This document shows, one piece after another, positions 18,877 to 28,486 of a stretch of DNA of 64,000 nucleotides. The translations under genes were made by a program, and so were the position numbers. The stretch is taken from assembly GCA_030530205.1 (NCBI GenBank), contig JAUMVK010000002.1, positions 124,001 to 188,000 of the forward strand. Reading direction: 5' to 3'. The stretch's first letter is position 1, and the number at the start of each line of letters is the position of its first letter. The DNA comes from RGIG3701 sp030530205. GTDB lineage: Bacteria; Planctomycetota; Planctomycetia; Pirellulales; Thermoguttaceae. The notes beneath the pieces were generated by a model. The model was not told where the DNA came from. It saw nothing but the letters and a program-made list of their open reading frames with translations, and did not search any database.

Positions 18877-19512
18877 TCACGTCAAGAGGGGCTCCAGCAA
18901 AATCGAGACGGCCAGGAAAACAAAAAGGACCCCCGCCGCGAGATTCACCCAACCAAGGCGCGACTCGTTCTGGAGGAACGTCCGCTTGAGGAACGTTCCG
19001 CCAAAAATCAGGAAAAGGTTCCAGAACGTTCCGATCACGCAAAAAAGCCCGCCCAGAATCAGAAGTGGAAGCCACGCGGGTGTGAAAGCCTCGTTCATGA
19101 ACTGGGGGAGGTACGAGAGGAAAAAAAGGACCACTTTCGGGTTCAGAAGATTCACCCAAAACCCTTGAAGGAAGCAGGCGGTGAGCGTTTCATCCGAAAC
19201 CGTTCCTTCGTGAATTTCAACGGCCGAGGCCTTCGAACGAAGAAGCCCCACGCCAAGCCAGAGCAGGTACAGACCGCCGAGGCAACGGATCACCCGGAAC
19301 GCAAGCGGCGAGTGAACGATGAACCAGCCCAACCCGAAAGCCACGATGCACGAGTGGATGACCAGCCCCACAGTGATCCCGATCGCTCCCATGATCGGCC
19401 CCCAAACCCGGCGGGTCGTGAAGGTTTTCGTCAGGATGAACACCATATCGACCCCGGGGATCAGGCACAAAATCAGGGACGAAACGAAAAAAAAGGGAAG
19501 ATTCTGAAACAT
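18877..19512 (-). CDS. LysE/RhtB family exporter
   Basis: 211 residues with about six membrane helices. The LysE signature is at the N-terminus: ILCLIPGVDMVFILTKTFTTRR and GAIGITVGLVIHS. The middle GGLYLLWLGVGLLR and the loop before LLNPKVVLFFLSYLPQF are also typical. Such proteins export amino acids or derivatives using the proton gradient; the substrate cannot be read from sequence. It starts 6 bases behind the large glycoside hydrolase stop. Confidence 0.85.
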   Translation of the reverse strand: MFQNLPFFFVSSLILCLIPGVDMVFILTKTFTTRRVWGPIMGAIGITVGLVIHSCIVAFGLGWFIVHSPLAFRVIRCLGGLYLLWLGVGLLRSKASAVEIHEGTVSDETLTACFLQGFWVNLLNPKVVLFFLSYLPQFMNEAFTPAWLPLLILGGLFCVIGTFWNLFLIFGGTFLKRTFLQNESRLGWVNLAAGVLFVFLAVSILLEPLLT

Positions 19513-19518
19513 GGAATT

Positions 19519-22248
19519 CTACGGTCCCTTCACTTCGATTTCGTACCAAAGTGTCTGGCTCCGGCACTCGATCTGGACCGCGGAATCCGAGATCCTCCGG
19601 ACCGGGACCGGCTCTTTTCGCTTCGCGTCTCCGTCCAATGCCCAGGCCGTGACCGTCTTTTCAGCCGGAACCGGAAACGTAAGCGTGATTTTTACGCCCT
19701 CGCACAAACGCGGCATTTTACCGCGCTGCGGACTGGTCAAACGCTTTCCCTTTAATTCGGCCGGGGCTTGTGTTTGGTCGGCGTCGGTCCCGTACTCGCA
19801 AAACGTTCCGTCCGTATTCGCCATGAAGCCCGTGGCGGCCAGGAGCCAGTGCGTCTCGTCGGTCTGCGTGAGGGAAACGGTCGCCCAGTCGAGCAAAGTC
19901 GGCGAAATCTCCAATGCCGTTCCGCCGCGGAAATCGATCCGGGTTTGGGTGGATTCGCCATCAGACGGCGCGAGGAAGCCCGTAAAGAGTTTCGTCCGCG
20001 GTGTGTCGGCGCGGAACCAGCAGCGTTCCGGGTCTTCACCGTTCCACTCGATTTCGTCCGTTGGGGATTTTACGGAAACGATTTTTTCTTCACTTACTGA
20101 GGATTGAGGTTTTTTCGTCTCCGCAGGCCGGGCATTTGCGGCCGGGCCGGCCGCGGACGGCGAGCCGCCGTCCTTCCGTATTAACGACGCTGGAAGAGTC
20201 ATCCCCATAAGGTCCGTGAGCTGAACGCCGCAAAAGACCTTGATCACATCGGAATTTTCGTGCCCGAGCCAGCCGAACCAACGGTGGTACGCATTCATCC
20301 GCTCGGCCGCGTGGGCGTACTCCTCCTCGCGCGTCATCCGCTTGATCACTCGCGGCACGTCGTTGAGCGACTCCACGCTCCGCAAATCACCCCGCACGAA
20401 AAGATTCACGCACGCCGGCAAATGCACGAGCTGGCAGGCGTTCTGGGTCTGGTCGAAGTAGCTCAGACCGTCCTGATGGTCCTCCCGATGGCTCCATGCG
20501 TAAGCATAAACCGCGCTCCAGTTCTGGAACGCCCCCACCGCGGCAGCCATCGGAAAACCCTCCGCCGAGTAGAAATTCGGCCACGGGTGATTGTACTCAC
20601 TGAGCGTGAACGGTTTCCCCACGACGCGGCAGAACGCCAGCTCCGCGAGGTTTCCACCGTTCATGAAGGCGTTCACGTACGGTTTATTATCGACGATCCA
20701 ATCGTTCTGATCCCACCGGGAGCCGGGCCAGTACGGGTGGCACCAGTACGAGTGAATGTCGCAGTAGTCCATCTGTGCCTGAGCGTACGTCGAGGCGTAG
20801 CGCAGCTGGGTCCCGGCAATCGGCGCCTGAACTTTCAGTTCGTCCTTCAGGAACGCGTACATTTCCCGCCAGTACAAATCGTCGAGGTCCATCAGGAAAT
20901 CGTGGAAGTCCCTCTTTTGCCGCGGCGTGACGTCTTCCTTCCGCGCAGAGACCAAACTCATGGGACCGTGTTCCAGCTCGTCTTTTCCAGGACCAATTCT
21001 CCCGCCGCGGCGGACCGAGAAATCGTCAATTTCCACCTCGCCGTCCAGTTGGGCAAAACCCAGCCGGACGTTGGAGTCGCTGAACGTCGGCAGGATCGTC
21101 ATTTGGACCGTCTGCCAGTCTTTTTCGAGCTGGATCGTCCGTCGGACGTTCCGGTAGTCGGCGTGGTGCTCCATGAAGTAGAACGACGCTTTCTTCGGTT
21201 TGGACGAGCGTATCCGGAACGAAATCGTGTACGGGACGCCTTCTTCGATCGTGGCTTTCGTCAGGTAAAACTGGGGGTTCCAGTTCTTCGTGCTGGCCTT
21301 TTTCACGTCGATTTTAAGTGTCTGCGTCGATTCATCGACCCACGCCTGAGCCTCGACTTCGGCATCTTTTTCGAGGTTCCACGGCGAGTTCCGGAACGTT
21401 TCCACGCTGGTGAAACCGCCGTCGGGGATCATTTCCTCACCGAGCGGAACGTCCAGCACTCCCCACGCCTTGGAAAGCTCCTCAGTCGTTTTGTACCGCT
21501 CGGCAAGCCAGGAGTTCCAGCGCTCCCAAAGCATTTTCGCGTAAAAATCGGGCAGTTCCTCCAAATGGCCGCAGTTCCACTCGCAGACGATCGAGTTTTC
21601 ATTATTAATTTCCACGAACGCGACGCATGGGTCCTCCGTGTACGCCTTTTTCGTGTAAGGGTTCACGTGAGTCAGAAGGTCCCGCGCGTATTCCTTCTGA
21701 AGCTCGATCATTTCCGGTACGTAATTATCGACCCCCTTCTGCATGTTGGGGAGTTTTTCCACCTCCGGGAAATTACCGTCCCGGGAGTCGAGCGTCCGGC
21801 CGACGTGGAGGTTAATATTGACGTAGATCCCCACGAGTTTCATCTGGTAGATGAACCAGTCAAGCCGATCGAGTTTTTCCTCGTCCATCTTGCGGTGGCC
21901 GAGTTTCTCGTACTTCCCCCAGATTTTCGTATCGACGAAATGAAGCCGCACGACGTTGATCCCGAACGAGCGCAGACGCAAGGCAAACCGCGCCGCGTCG
22001 GCTTTCTGCGGGAAGTTCGAGTCAAACGGAAGGTTCACGCCCCAGAAACGGAGCGTTTTGCCGGTCCCATCGACGAAAACGTCCCCGGCGATACGTACCC
22101 GGCCGGCGTCTCCCGCAGGGGTAAAACCTCCCGGCGGAGTCCAGAGAAAACGCAGGCCGGAACCATCAACCGGAAAAGGAAAGAGAGTGTTCCCAGCGTG
22201 AAGGGCGAGCGGGAAGAAAACCGTTAAAAGAAAAAGAATCGTGCGCAT
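19519..22248 (-). CDS. Large secreted glycoside hydrolase (cellulase-like TIM barrel with inserted carbohydrate-binding module)
   Basis: About 909 residues from the ATG at 22248, chosen because it directly begins a signal peptide (MRTILFLLTVFFPLALHAG). The first domain is a clan GH-A-like barrel: VDGTGKTLRFWGVNLPF, GINVVRLHF, and the acid/base candidate in EINNENS (about residue 215). A beta-sandwich (about 285-410) looks like a carbohydrate-binding module. The barrel resumes with DIHSYW and the nucleophile candidate in LSEYNHPW (about 548). The C-terminal ~170 residues are beta-rich. A proline/alanine linker (about residues 680-705) contains a REP-like palindrome in its DNA. The exact GH family is not assigned. 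Confidence 0.75.
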   Translation of the reverse strand: MRTILFLLTVFFPLALHAGNTLFPFPVDGSGLRFLWTPPGGFTPAGDAGRVRIAGDVFVDGTGKTLRFWGVNLPFDSNFPQKADAARFALRLRSFGINVVRLHFVDTKIWGKYEKLGHRKMDEEKLDRLDWFIYQMKLVGIYVNINLHVGRTLDSRDGNFPEVEKLPNMQKGVDNYVPEMIELQKEYARDLLTHVNPYTKKAYTEDPCVAFVEINNENSIVCEWNCGHLEELPDFYAKMLWERWNSWLAERYKTTEELSKAWGVLDVPLGEEMIPDGGFTSVETFRNSPWNLEKDAEVEAQAWVDESTQTLKIDVKKASTKNWNPQFYLTKATIEEGVPYTISFRIRSSKPKKASFYFMEHHADYRNVRRTIQLEKDWQTVQMTILPTFSDSNVRLGFAQLDGEVEIDDFSVRRGGRIGPGKDELEHGPMSLVSARKEDVTPRQKRDFHDFLMDLDDLYWREMYAFLKDELKVQAPIAGTQLRYASTYAQAQMDYCDIHSYWCHPYWPGSRWDQNDWIVDNKPYVNAFMNGGNLAELAFCRVVGKPFTLSEYNHPWPNFYSAEGFPMAAAVGAFQNWSAVYAYAWSHREDHQDGLSYFDQTQNACQLVHLPACVNLFVRGDLRSVESLNDVPRVIKRMTREEEYAHAAERMNAYHRWFGWLGHENSDVIKVFCGVQLTDLMGMTLPASLIRKDGGSPSAAGPAANARPAETKKPQSSVSEEKIVSVKSPTDEIEWNGEDPERCWFRADTPRTKLFTGFLAPSDGESTQTRIDFRGGTALEISPTLLDWATVSLTQTDETHWLLAATGFMANTDGTFCEYGTDADQTQAPAELKGKRLTSPQRGKMPRLCEGVKITLTFPVPAEKTVTAWALDGDAKRKEPVPVRRISDSAVQIECRSQTLWYEIEVKGP
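20183..20206. repeat. REP-like palindrome, copy 6, inside the glycoside hydrolase gene
   Basis: Inverted, slightly decayed copy (21 of 24 positions match) in frame within a coding linker, encoding MTLPASLI on the minus strand. It is the only copy inside a gene. Confidence 0.6.
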
Positions 22249-22348
22249 TTTTTCAAGGAATTGGAAGGAGCCAGCGCTTCGGCTTCTCACTGATGATCTG
22301 GACCAGGGGAAACCGAAACGCTGACTGCGGATCAGTTAAAAAAAGATG

Positions 22349-25015
22349 TCATTTCTGCTTCTCAGCCGCAGCAGCGCGTTCAGCTGCCGCCTTGCGTTCG
22401 ATCTCGGCCGCTTCCGGCGTGATGAACAGCGGGCCGGAGACTTTTTCCGAGTCGCCGTCCTGCCGAATGTCGAAGCGGTTGATCACCGGAGCCGAGTGAA
22501 TGCGCGGACGGATCGGCGGGACCGTCGTCAACGCGACCGAGGACGGGTCATACATCGCGCGGACTTCCTCGTCGCCGAGGTACGGACCGTTGCAATCGAC
22601 CCACGCGATCAGGCGCTGGGCGTCTTCCTCACTGACTTTTACGCCGTGATGCTCGCCGCTCGTCGCATTGCGGATCAGCGTACTGGTCGGAGACCAAGCG
22701 GTGTACGGCGGGAGCGTCTTCAGGTTGGCCGGGTCGTTCTGGTCGTAGCCTTCCACGACGAAAACACCGGCGAGGTTGACCGGAACGCCCTTTTCGTTCT
22801 TCACCTTGTCACGGCCCCACGGGCAGTCGCCGGAGACCAGCGTCAGGTACGGCTCGCAGAACGGAGACTGATCGCCCGGACGCGAGTAAACGTTCGCCCA
22901 CCAGCCTTTGGAGGACGGGCGGCACGTCATGTTCAGCTTCTTGTACGCTTCCGATTCCGGGTTTTTGTGGCACTTGGCGCAGTTTTTGTCCAAGACCGGC
23001 TGAACGAATCGGGCGTAGCTGATGCTCTCCGTGCCCCACGGGGTCGGGGTGAGATCGACCGGCGGTTTGCGCAGAGCGGAACCCATTTGGCCGCCGCCCA
23101 TCTGCATGTTGCCGCGCGTGTTCATGTTGGACTCGTGGCAGCCGAAGCACCCGCGATTCTCGCCCGGCATCACGTACGTGAACGAACGCATCACGTGGAT
23201 CGCCTGGCCCTTTTCGTCCAGCATTTCGAAGAAAACGGCCTGCCCCGGCGGGAGTTTGAAGTTCACCGATCCGTCGTCTTCGATCGGGACCGTGCCGAGG
23301 ATGCGCTTCACGCCGTCCGCCTGGAAGACGGAAATGGCGGGGCCGTCGTGCTGGACCGTTTTGTTCCAGGTCGTGTAGGTTTTCGGGTCCATCTGGATCA
23401 CGCGGATGAATTTCCCGTTTTTCTTCAGGATCGGGTCTGCGCCTTCGAACACGTTATTCGAGTACAGAACGCCCTCTTCGGGTTTTTCGCCCGTGCCGAT
23501 CTTCGGCCAGTGAACCAGGTCGGGCTTTTCGACCGGAACCTGACGAGGACGAAGCGGCGAGGCGTAGTATGCGTTATAGTCGCCTTCATAGACCAGTTCT
23601 TTGTTCCCGTAAACGTCCTGGAAGTAGAGGTTGAAGAACCACCCAAAATCGTCACCGCTGTACAAACCGCCGCGGCGCACCCACGAGTGCCACGCGCCTT
23701 CATTGCGGCCGGTCGCGTCACGTGCGGAGACCAGCATGTACTCCTCCGAGAGCGGGTACGGGGATTTGTACGCGAAATAGTCGCCCGCTTTGTGGTAGTC
23801 GTAGCTCGGCGGCGGGTCGTTCGGACCGCCCTGGTCCACCGGCCAGCTCGCTTCCGCCCAGTTGCACTCGCGGGTGATCAATTCCAGACCGTCCGGGTAG
23901 TTCAGCCCTTCATCCGGGTTAATGTAGCCGATCGTTCCGTCAAACCACGCGTGGTGGCCGACGGCCGTGAACACGACTTTCTTGCTTCCCGGGATCTGAC
24001 GCGCTTCGGTCAGAACGTCCGGCCACGTGGACTGATTCCCCCAGAACGTCTGCGGGTTCGTGCCGTCCGGGTTGATCGTCCAGAGGGACTGGACGCGCCA
24101 GAGCGCTTTGTCCGTGTACTCCCAGCGCGTGAAAATGACACGCCCGTCCTGCATCATGCTCGGCAAATATTCCGGCTCGCCGTTGGCCGAAATGACGTAA
24201 ATGTTCTTCCCGTCCGCGTCGCAGCGGGCCACGGCAAACGAGTGCGTCATCGGCATGCAGCGCACGTACGAGTGCTGGCGCGTGGTGCAGAAAATGATTT
24301 TGCCCTGCGGCGTGTAGATCGGGTCCAGGTCGTCGTAGTCGCCGACCGTCAACTGTTTCACGTCCGTTCCGTCCGCGTTCATCTCGAAGAGGTGGAACGA
24401 CTTTTCGCCCGGCAGGCGGTGCGTGAAAAGGATCTTCTTCGCGTCGAAGGAAACGTCCGGACGCCAGAAAGAGCCGCCGTCATCGAGCAGCACGCGCTTG
24501 ATCTCGCCCGGGTTCAGGCCCACGACGAGCAGTTTCCCGCCGTCGGTCGCCATGTAGCCGTTGCGGTGACGCGCCTCGTGGCCCCATTCGTCCGTTGCGT
24601 CGCCCGGCTTCCCGTGCGGGTACGGATTATCGATCACCACGATCTCGTTGAAGTTCAAGAGCGGGTTCCGCATCACGATCTCACGCTTCGCGCGGCGCAC
24701 GGCGAGGTAAAATTCCTTGGCCGTTTCCGGGGTTTCCTGCACGTCGGCGTACTTTTGCTCAACTTCGGCCAAAGCATTAAGCTGAGGGGTGAGATCCGGC
24801 GCGCCGTCCATCTTGCTCAGACGGTCGGCCACGGCACGGGCGTAAACGATTTCCTGCCTGGCTTTTTCAAACGTCGGCTCATTATCGCACTGGAAGAGGT
24901 AGTCCGCCTCAAGCTGCGCGATGCCCTTTTCCGTGGTCGGCTGGTACTGCGCAGAAACGGAAGCGTAACTCGCCAGAACGGCCAGAACGGCAAGCCAGAA
25001 GATGCTTTTTCGCAT
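22349..25015 (-). CDS. Periplasmic dihaem protein with beta-propeller, HzsA (hydrazine synthase alpha)-related
   Basis: 888 residues with a signal peptide (first ~22, ending VSAQ). After a helical N-terminal part come TolB-like propeller blades (PDVSFDAKKILFTHR, DLDPIYTPQGKIIFCTT, PSMMQDGRVIFTRWEY). Then come two c-type haem sites: CFGCH (about residue 622) and CAKCH (about 677). The layout matches the planctomycete HzsA-related family. In anammox HzsA the complex makes hydrazine, but these relatives are widespread in non-anammox planctomycetes and have unknown roles. It lies directly downstream of nqrF on the same strand, separated by an inverted repeat. Confidence 0.75.
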   Translation of the reverse strand: MRKSIFWLAVLAVLASYASVSAQYQPTTEKGIAQLEADYLFQCDNEPTFEKARQEIVYARAVADRLSKMDGAPDLTPQLNALAEVEQKYADVQETPETAKEFYLAVRRAKREIVMRNPLLNFNEIVVIDNPYPHGKPGDATDEWGHEARHRNGYMATDGGKLLVVGLNPGEIKRVLLDDGGSFWRPDVSFDAKKILFTHRLPGEKSFHLFEMNADGTDVKQLTVGDYDDLDPIYTPQGKIIFCTTRQHSYVRCMPMTHSFAVARCDADGKNIYVISANGEPEYLPSMMQDGRVIFTRWEYTDKALWRVQSLWTINPDGTNPQTFWGNQSTWPDVLTEARQIPGSKKVVFTAVGHHAWFDGTIGYINPDEGLNYPDGLELITRECNWAEASWPVDQGGPNDPPPSYDYHKAGDYFAYKSPYPLSEEYMLVSARDATGRNEGAWHSWVRRGGLYSGDDFGWFFNLYFQDVYGNKELVYEGDYNAYYASPLRPRQVPVEKPDLVHWPKIGTGEKPEEGVLYSNNVFEGADPILKKNGKFIRVIQMDPKTYTTWNKTVQHDGPAISVFQADGVKRILGTVPIEDDGSVNFKLPPGQAVFFEMLDEKGQAIHVMRSFTYVMPGENRGCFGCHESNMNTRGNMQMGGGQMGSALRKPPVDLTPTPWGTESISYARFVQPVLDKNCAKCHKNPESEAYKKLNMTCRPSSKGWWANVYSRPGDQSPFCEPYLTLVSGDCPWGRDKVKNEKGVPVNLAGVFVVEGYDQNDPANLKTLPPYTAWSPTSTLIRNATSGEHHGVKVSEEDAQRLIAWVDCNGPYLGDEEVRAMYDPSSVALTTVPPIRPRIHSAPVINRFDIRQDGDSEKVSGPLFITPEAAEIERKAAAERAAAAEKQK

Positions 25016-25092
25016 GGGTCAGTCTCCAAAAAGTGAAGGTTGATTTGTTTCGTAAGAAGGCGTGGGGAAGATTCAGATCGGCGTTTTTTAAT

Positions 25093-25128
25093 AGTCAGTG
25101 GTCAGCAGGCAGAACCCTGACCACTGAC
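25093..25128. repeat. Inverted repeat between nqrF and the haem-protein gene
   Basis: Arms AGTCAGTGGTCAG (25093-25105) and CTGACCACTGACC (25117-25129) pair over 12 of 13 bases with an 11-base loop, just behind the nqrF stop. It could end the nqr transcript on the minus strand, although only a weak T-run follows. Further partial copies (GACCACT) follow it. Confidence 0.6.
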
Positions 25129-25145
25129 CACTCACTGCTTTAAAC

Positions 25146-26408
25146 TCAACCGCCGAAATCGTCGAAGTAGATGTTCTCGCGCTCGACTCCAAGGGAATCC
25201 AGCATGCCGAGCACCGCCTTCGTCATCATCGGTGGTCCGCACATGTAGTACTCGCAGCACTCGGGCGCCTGGTGGTCCTTCAGGTACTCGTCGTGAAGCA
25301 CCTGATGGATGAAACCGGTCGAACCCGTCCAGTTATCCTCCGGAAGCGGATCGCTAAGCGCGAGGTGGAAGCTGAAGTTCGGGAACTCTTTCTCCAGGGC
25401 ACGGAACTCGTCGTCGTAGAAGACTTCACGCAGGGAACGCGCGCCATACCAGTACGAGATCTTGCGCCCGGATTTCAGACGCTTCAGAAGGTCGAAAATG
25501 TGCGAACGAAGCGGGGCCATACCGGCACCGCCGCCGATGTAAACCATCTCGTTCTGCGTGTCCTGCGGGAAGAATTCGCCATAAGGACCGCTGATCACGA
25601 CTTTGTCGCCCGGTTTCAGGCTGAAAATGTACGAGGACATGATCCCCGGAGGAACGTTCATGCCGCGCGGCGGGGTCGCAATTCGTACGTTCAGCATGAT
25701 GATCCCCTTTTCTTCCGGGTAGTTCGCCATGGAGTACGCGCGCATATTCGGTTTATCGACCTTGGAAACATAGTCCCACACGTGGAAGCGGTCCCAGTCA
25801 GGACGGTACTCTTCCGCAATGTCGAAATCTTTGTAAGCGACTTCGTACGGCGGGCACTCGATCTGGATGTAACCGCCGGCCTTGAAGTTCACTTCCTCGC
25901 CCTTCGGGATTTCCAGAACGAGCTGCTTGATGAACGTCGCCACGTTGTTGTTTGAGCGGACCGTGCAAGTCCACTTTTTCACGTCGAAAACTTCGGCCGG
26001 GACGCGGATCTTGAGGTCCTGCTTGACCGCGACCTGGCAGGAAAGACGCCAGTGGTCACGGACTTCGCCGCGGGTGAAATGGTCTTTTTCGGTTGGAAGG
26101 ATCTCACCGCCGCCGGAAAGGACCTGGAGACGGCACTGACCACACGTTCCCTGACCGCCGCACGCACTGGCGACGAAGATTTTCTGGGACGCGAGGGTCT
26201 GAAGGAGTTTACCGCCGGCCGGGACCGTCAGCGTTTTGGACGGGTCGTCGTTGATCTCAATTTTCACGTCTCCCTGAGCCACGAGGAACCTGCGGGCGAT
26301 CAAAATCGCGCACACAAGCAGCATCACGACCACAGTAAACATCACGACGCCAAGCCCAATCTGCTGGGCTCCCGAGAGCTCGGCGAAAAGGAAAACCTGG
26401 TTAATCAT
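25146..26408 (-). CDS. nqrF: Na+-translocating NADH:quinone reductase subunit F
   Basis: 420 residues, the normal NqrF length. One N-terminal membrane helix (about 14-37). A plant-type 2Fe-2S ferredoxin domain with CGGQGTCGQC and a fourth cysteine in LSCQV. Then a ferredoxin-reductase module with the FAD site RAYSMANYP, the NADH site GGGAGMAPLRSH, and the terminal FDDFGG. It takes electrons from NADH and passes them via FAD and the iron-sulfur centre into the complex. Last gene of nqrABCDEF; the gap from nqrE is about 100 bases and contains simple GAATAA-type repeats. Confidence 0.95.
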   Translation of the reverse strand: MINQVFLFAELSGAQQIGLGVVMFTVVVMLLVCAILIARRFLVAQGDVKIEINDDPSKTLTVPAGGKLLQTLASQKIFVASACGGQGTCGQCRLQVLSGGGEILPTEKDHFTRGEVRDHWRLSCQVAVKQDLKIRVPAEVFDVKKWTCTVRSNNNVATFIKQLVLEIPKGEEVNFKAGGYIQIECPPYEVAYKDFDIAEEYRPDWDRFHVWDYVSKVDKPNMRAYSMANYPEEKGIIMLNVRIATPPRGMNVPPGIMSSYIFSLKPGDKVVISGPYGEFFPQDTQNEMVYIGGGAGMAPLRSHIFDLLKRLKSGRKISYWYGARSLREVFYDDEFRALEKEFPNFSFHLALSDPLPEDNWTGSTGFIHQVLHDEYLKDHQAPECCEYYMCGPPMMTKAVLGMLDSLGVERENIYFDDFGG

Positions 26409-26511
26409 ATTAATTTACCTTTTTACTTGGATTGCTTTTAGTTTGAAATGAATCCCGAATAAAGGTAGAAGTCTTTCTCTTCATTATTCGTTATTCATTA
26501 TTCATTTTTAC

Positions 26512-27099
26512 TTAAATGCCGCTGAAAATCATGAACGCCATCGCGATGAGGCCCACCGTGATGAAGGTGATCCCCAGACCGCGGAGCCCCGCCGGGACGT
26601 GGCTGTACTTGCAGCGTTCACGCACGGCCGCGAGCAGAACGATCGCGAGCGCCCAGCCCGTACCACTTCCGAAACCGTAGCAAACGCTCTGGAGGAAGTT
26701 GTAGTCACGCTGCTCCATGAAGAGCGAGCCGCCAAGGATGGCGCAGTTCACCGTAATAAGCGGAAGGAAAATCCCCAGCGCGTTGTAAAGCGGCGGGAAG
26801 TAACGGTCCAAAGTCATTTCAAGGATCTGAACCATGGCCGCGATCACACCGATGAAGCTGATCAGCGTCAGGAACGTCAGCGAAACGCCGTCAAAAAGGG
26901 CGTTTTCTTTCAGAACATGATTCAGGATCAGGTTATTCACCGGGAGCGTGATCGTCTGAACCACGATCACGGCAATCCCGAGGCCGATGGCCGTCGAAAC
27001 TCGTTTCGAGACCGCCAAAAACGTGCACATTCCAAGGAAAAAGGAAAGCGCCAGGTTATCGATGAAAATCGAACGAACAATTAATTGAATGTATTCCAT
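26512..27099 (-). CDS. nqrE: Na+-translocating NADH:quinone reductase subunit E
   Basis: 195 residues and six membrane helices, standard for NqrE. Family segments include SIFIDNLALSFFLGMCTFLAVSK, written here only in part, with the cysteine (C25) that helps form the intramembrane Fe site, and the second half LGGSLFMEQRDY with FGSGTGWALAI. It starts 12 bases behind nqrD. Confidence 0.95.
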   Translation of the reverse strand: MEYIQLIVRSIFIDNLALSFFLGMCTFLAVSKRVSTAIGLGIAVIVVQTITLPVNNLILNHVLKENALFDGVSLTFLTLISFIGVIAAMVQILEMTLDRYFPPLYNALGIFLPLITVNCAILGGSLFMEQRDYNFLQSVCYGFGSGTGWALAIVLLAAVRERCKYSHVPAGLRGLGITFITVGLIAMAFMIFSGI

Positions 27100-27110
27100 C
27101 GCGTGCCTCC

Positions 27111-27728
27111 TTAATCTTCAATCTGTTTGGGGTCAAAGGTCCGAAGGATCCAAATGAAGAATCCAATGAGGAAGAACGCGCTCGGCGCCAGGAGCATGAT
27201 CCCCATCGGCTGGTACCAGCCGCCGTCGTTCACGGTCTTGAGGATCGTGATGCCGAGGAGTTTTCCGGAGCCAAACAGTTCACGGATCGAGGCCAGAACG
27301 ACCAGCACGACGCTGTACCCCAGACCGTTTCCAATTCCGTCGAGGAAACTGGGCAGCGGCGGGTTCTTCATCGCAAACGCTTCCGCGCGGCCCATCAGGA
27401 TGCAGTTCGTGATGATCAGACCAACGAACACGCTCAACTGACGGCTGATCCCAAAGGCGTAGGCCTTCAGGACCTGGTCGGTCACGATCACGAACGACGC
27501 GATGACGACCATCTGGACGATCATTCGGATGGAGTCCGGAATGAAATTGCGGATGCAGCTGATGACCGTGCTGGAGCAGGCGGTGACGATCGTCACGGCC
27601 AGAGCCATCGTGAGGGCCGTTTCCAGTTTCGTCGTGACGGCCAATGCCGAACAGATGCCCAGAACCTGCAGAGCGATCGGGTTGTTGCGGAAAATGGGCT
27701 TCGTAAGGATTTCTCTATATTCACTCAT
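27111..27728 (-). CDS. nqrD: Na+-translocating NADH:quinone reductase subunit D
   Basis: 205 residues, six membrane helices, homologous to NqrE in inverted topology. NqrD marks: PIFRNNPIALQVLGICSALAV with the Fe-site cysteine region (given in part), TNCILMGRAEAFA, and DGIGNGLGYSVVL. The stop of nqrC and the start of this gene touch at 27728, so translation is coupled. Confidence 0.95.
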   Translation of the reverse strand: MSEYREILTKPIFRNNPIALQVLGICSALAVTTKLETALTMALAVTIVTACSSTVISCIRNFIPDSIRMIVQMVVIASFVIVTDQVLKAYAFGISRQLSVFVGLIITNCILMGRAEAFAMKNPPLPSFLDGIGNGLGYSVVLVVLASIRELFGSGKLLGITILKTVNDGGWYQPMGIMLLAPSAFFLIGFFIWILRTFDPKQIED

Positions 27729-28486
27729 CAGTTTTGCCCTCCATTCTCAGCAGCCAGTTTCTCCAGGAACGGACGATAGGCGGCGAGCCAGTAATCGACG
27801 GTCCCCGTGACGCCGTTCCCGGTGAGGGTCGCGCCGGAAATTCCGTCCACTTCAAAGTCACCGTTTCCGGTCCCCTTCACGACCTTCACGGCCGGTGCGG
27901 AACCGTCAAACGCCTTTTTATCGACCCACTTCGCGGTCCAGAGCGGATTTTCGATCTCACCGCCCAGACCGGCCGTTTCACCCTGCTCGTAGAACAGGAG
28001 GCACTTCACCGTGTTCATGTCGGCGGCGTCCAGAGCGATGAACCCTTTCAGCACGGACCAGAGGCCCTTCCCTACGATCGGCAGAACAACACGGGTTTCT
28101 TTCGTCTCAGGATTCGTCGCGATGTAAACCAGACCCAAACGGTCGCGGGAGGCAATACCCACTTTGTAAGGCGTACCGGCAGTTTTGACGGTCTGGGACG
28201 CAATTGCGTCCGCCGCTTCATCCGTGACTTCAACGCCCAGGTCCAAATCAACTTTCGCGATCTTCACGGACTGGAGAAGCTCTTCACAGCGATCGGCGGT
28301 GATGGACTCGTTTTGGTCCACCAGACCACACGCGACGAGAATATTTTTGTTTTTGAACAAAGCCTGGTTCTTTTCCTGGATCGGCTTGAGCATCACCGCG
28401 GCCGAGGCCACGAAAACAGAGCAAAACACGCACGTCAGGAAAGCAACAAGGAACGTTTTGAAAATGGAATCTTTCGATTTAGACAT
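27728..28486 (-). CDS. nqrC: Na+-translocating NADH:quinone reductase subunit C
   Basis: 252 residues from the ATG at 28486, which has GGGAG 7 bases upstream and begins MSKSKDSIFKTF. A longer open frame exists upstream but overlaps nqrB and lacks a ribosome site. One N-terminal membrane helix, then a periplasmic FMN domain with the covalent flavin motif SGAT in DGISGATLTGNG (the Thr carries FMN). It overlaps the end of nqrB by 8 bases. Confidence 0.95.
   Translation of the reverse strand: MSKSKDSIFKTFLVAFLTCVFCSVFVASAAVMLKPIQEKNQALFKNKNILVACGLVDQNESITADRCEELLQSVKIAKVDLDLGVEVTDEAADAIASQTVKTAGTPYKVGIASRDRLGLVYIATNPETKETRVVLPIVGKGLWSVLKGFIALDAADMNTVKCLLFYEQGETAGLGGEIENPLWTAKWVDKKAFDGSAPAVKVVKGTGNGDFEVDGISGATLTGNGVTGTVDYWLAAYRPFLEKLAAENGGQN

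Noticed and set aside
20260..22227. Long plus-strand open frame opposite the glycoside hydrolase
   Set aside because: Same shadow effect; the sense frame has a signal peptide and catalytic motifs. The same holds opposite the DUF4838 protein at 47236-49593.
22346..25036. Long plus-strand open frame opposite the HzsA-related gene
   Set aside because: The sense strand has haem motifs, a signal peptide and propeller repeats. The antisense frame is Arg/Val/His-rich, a codon-bias shadow of the GC-rich gene.
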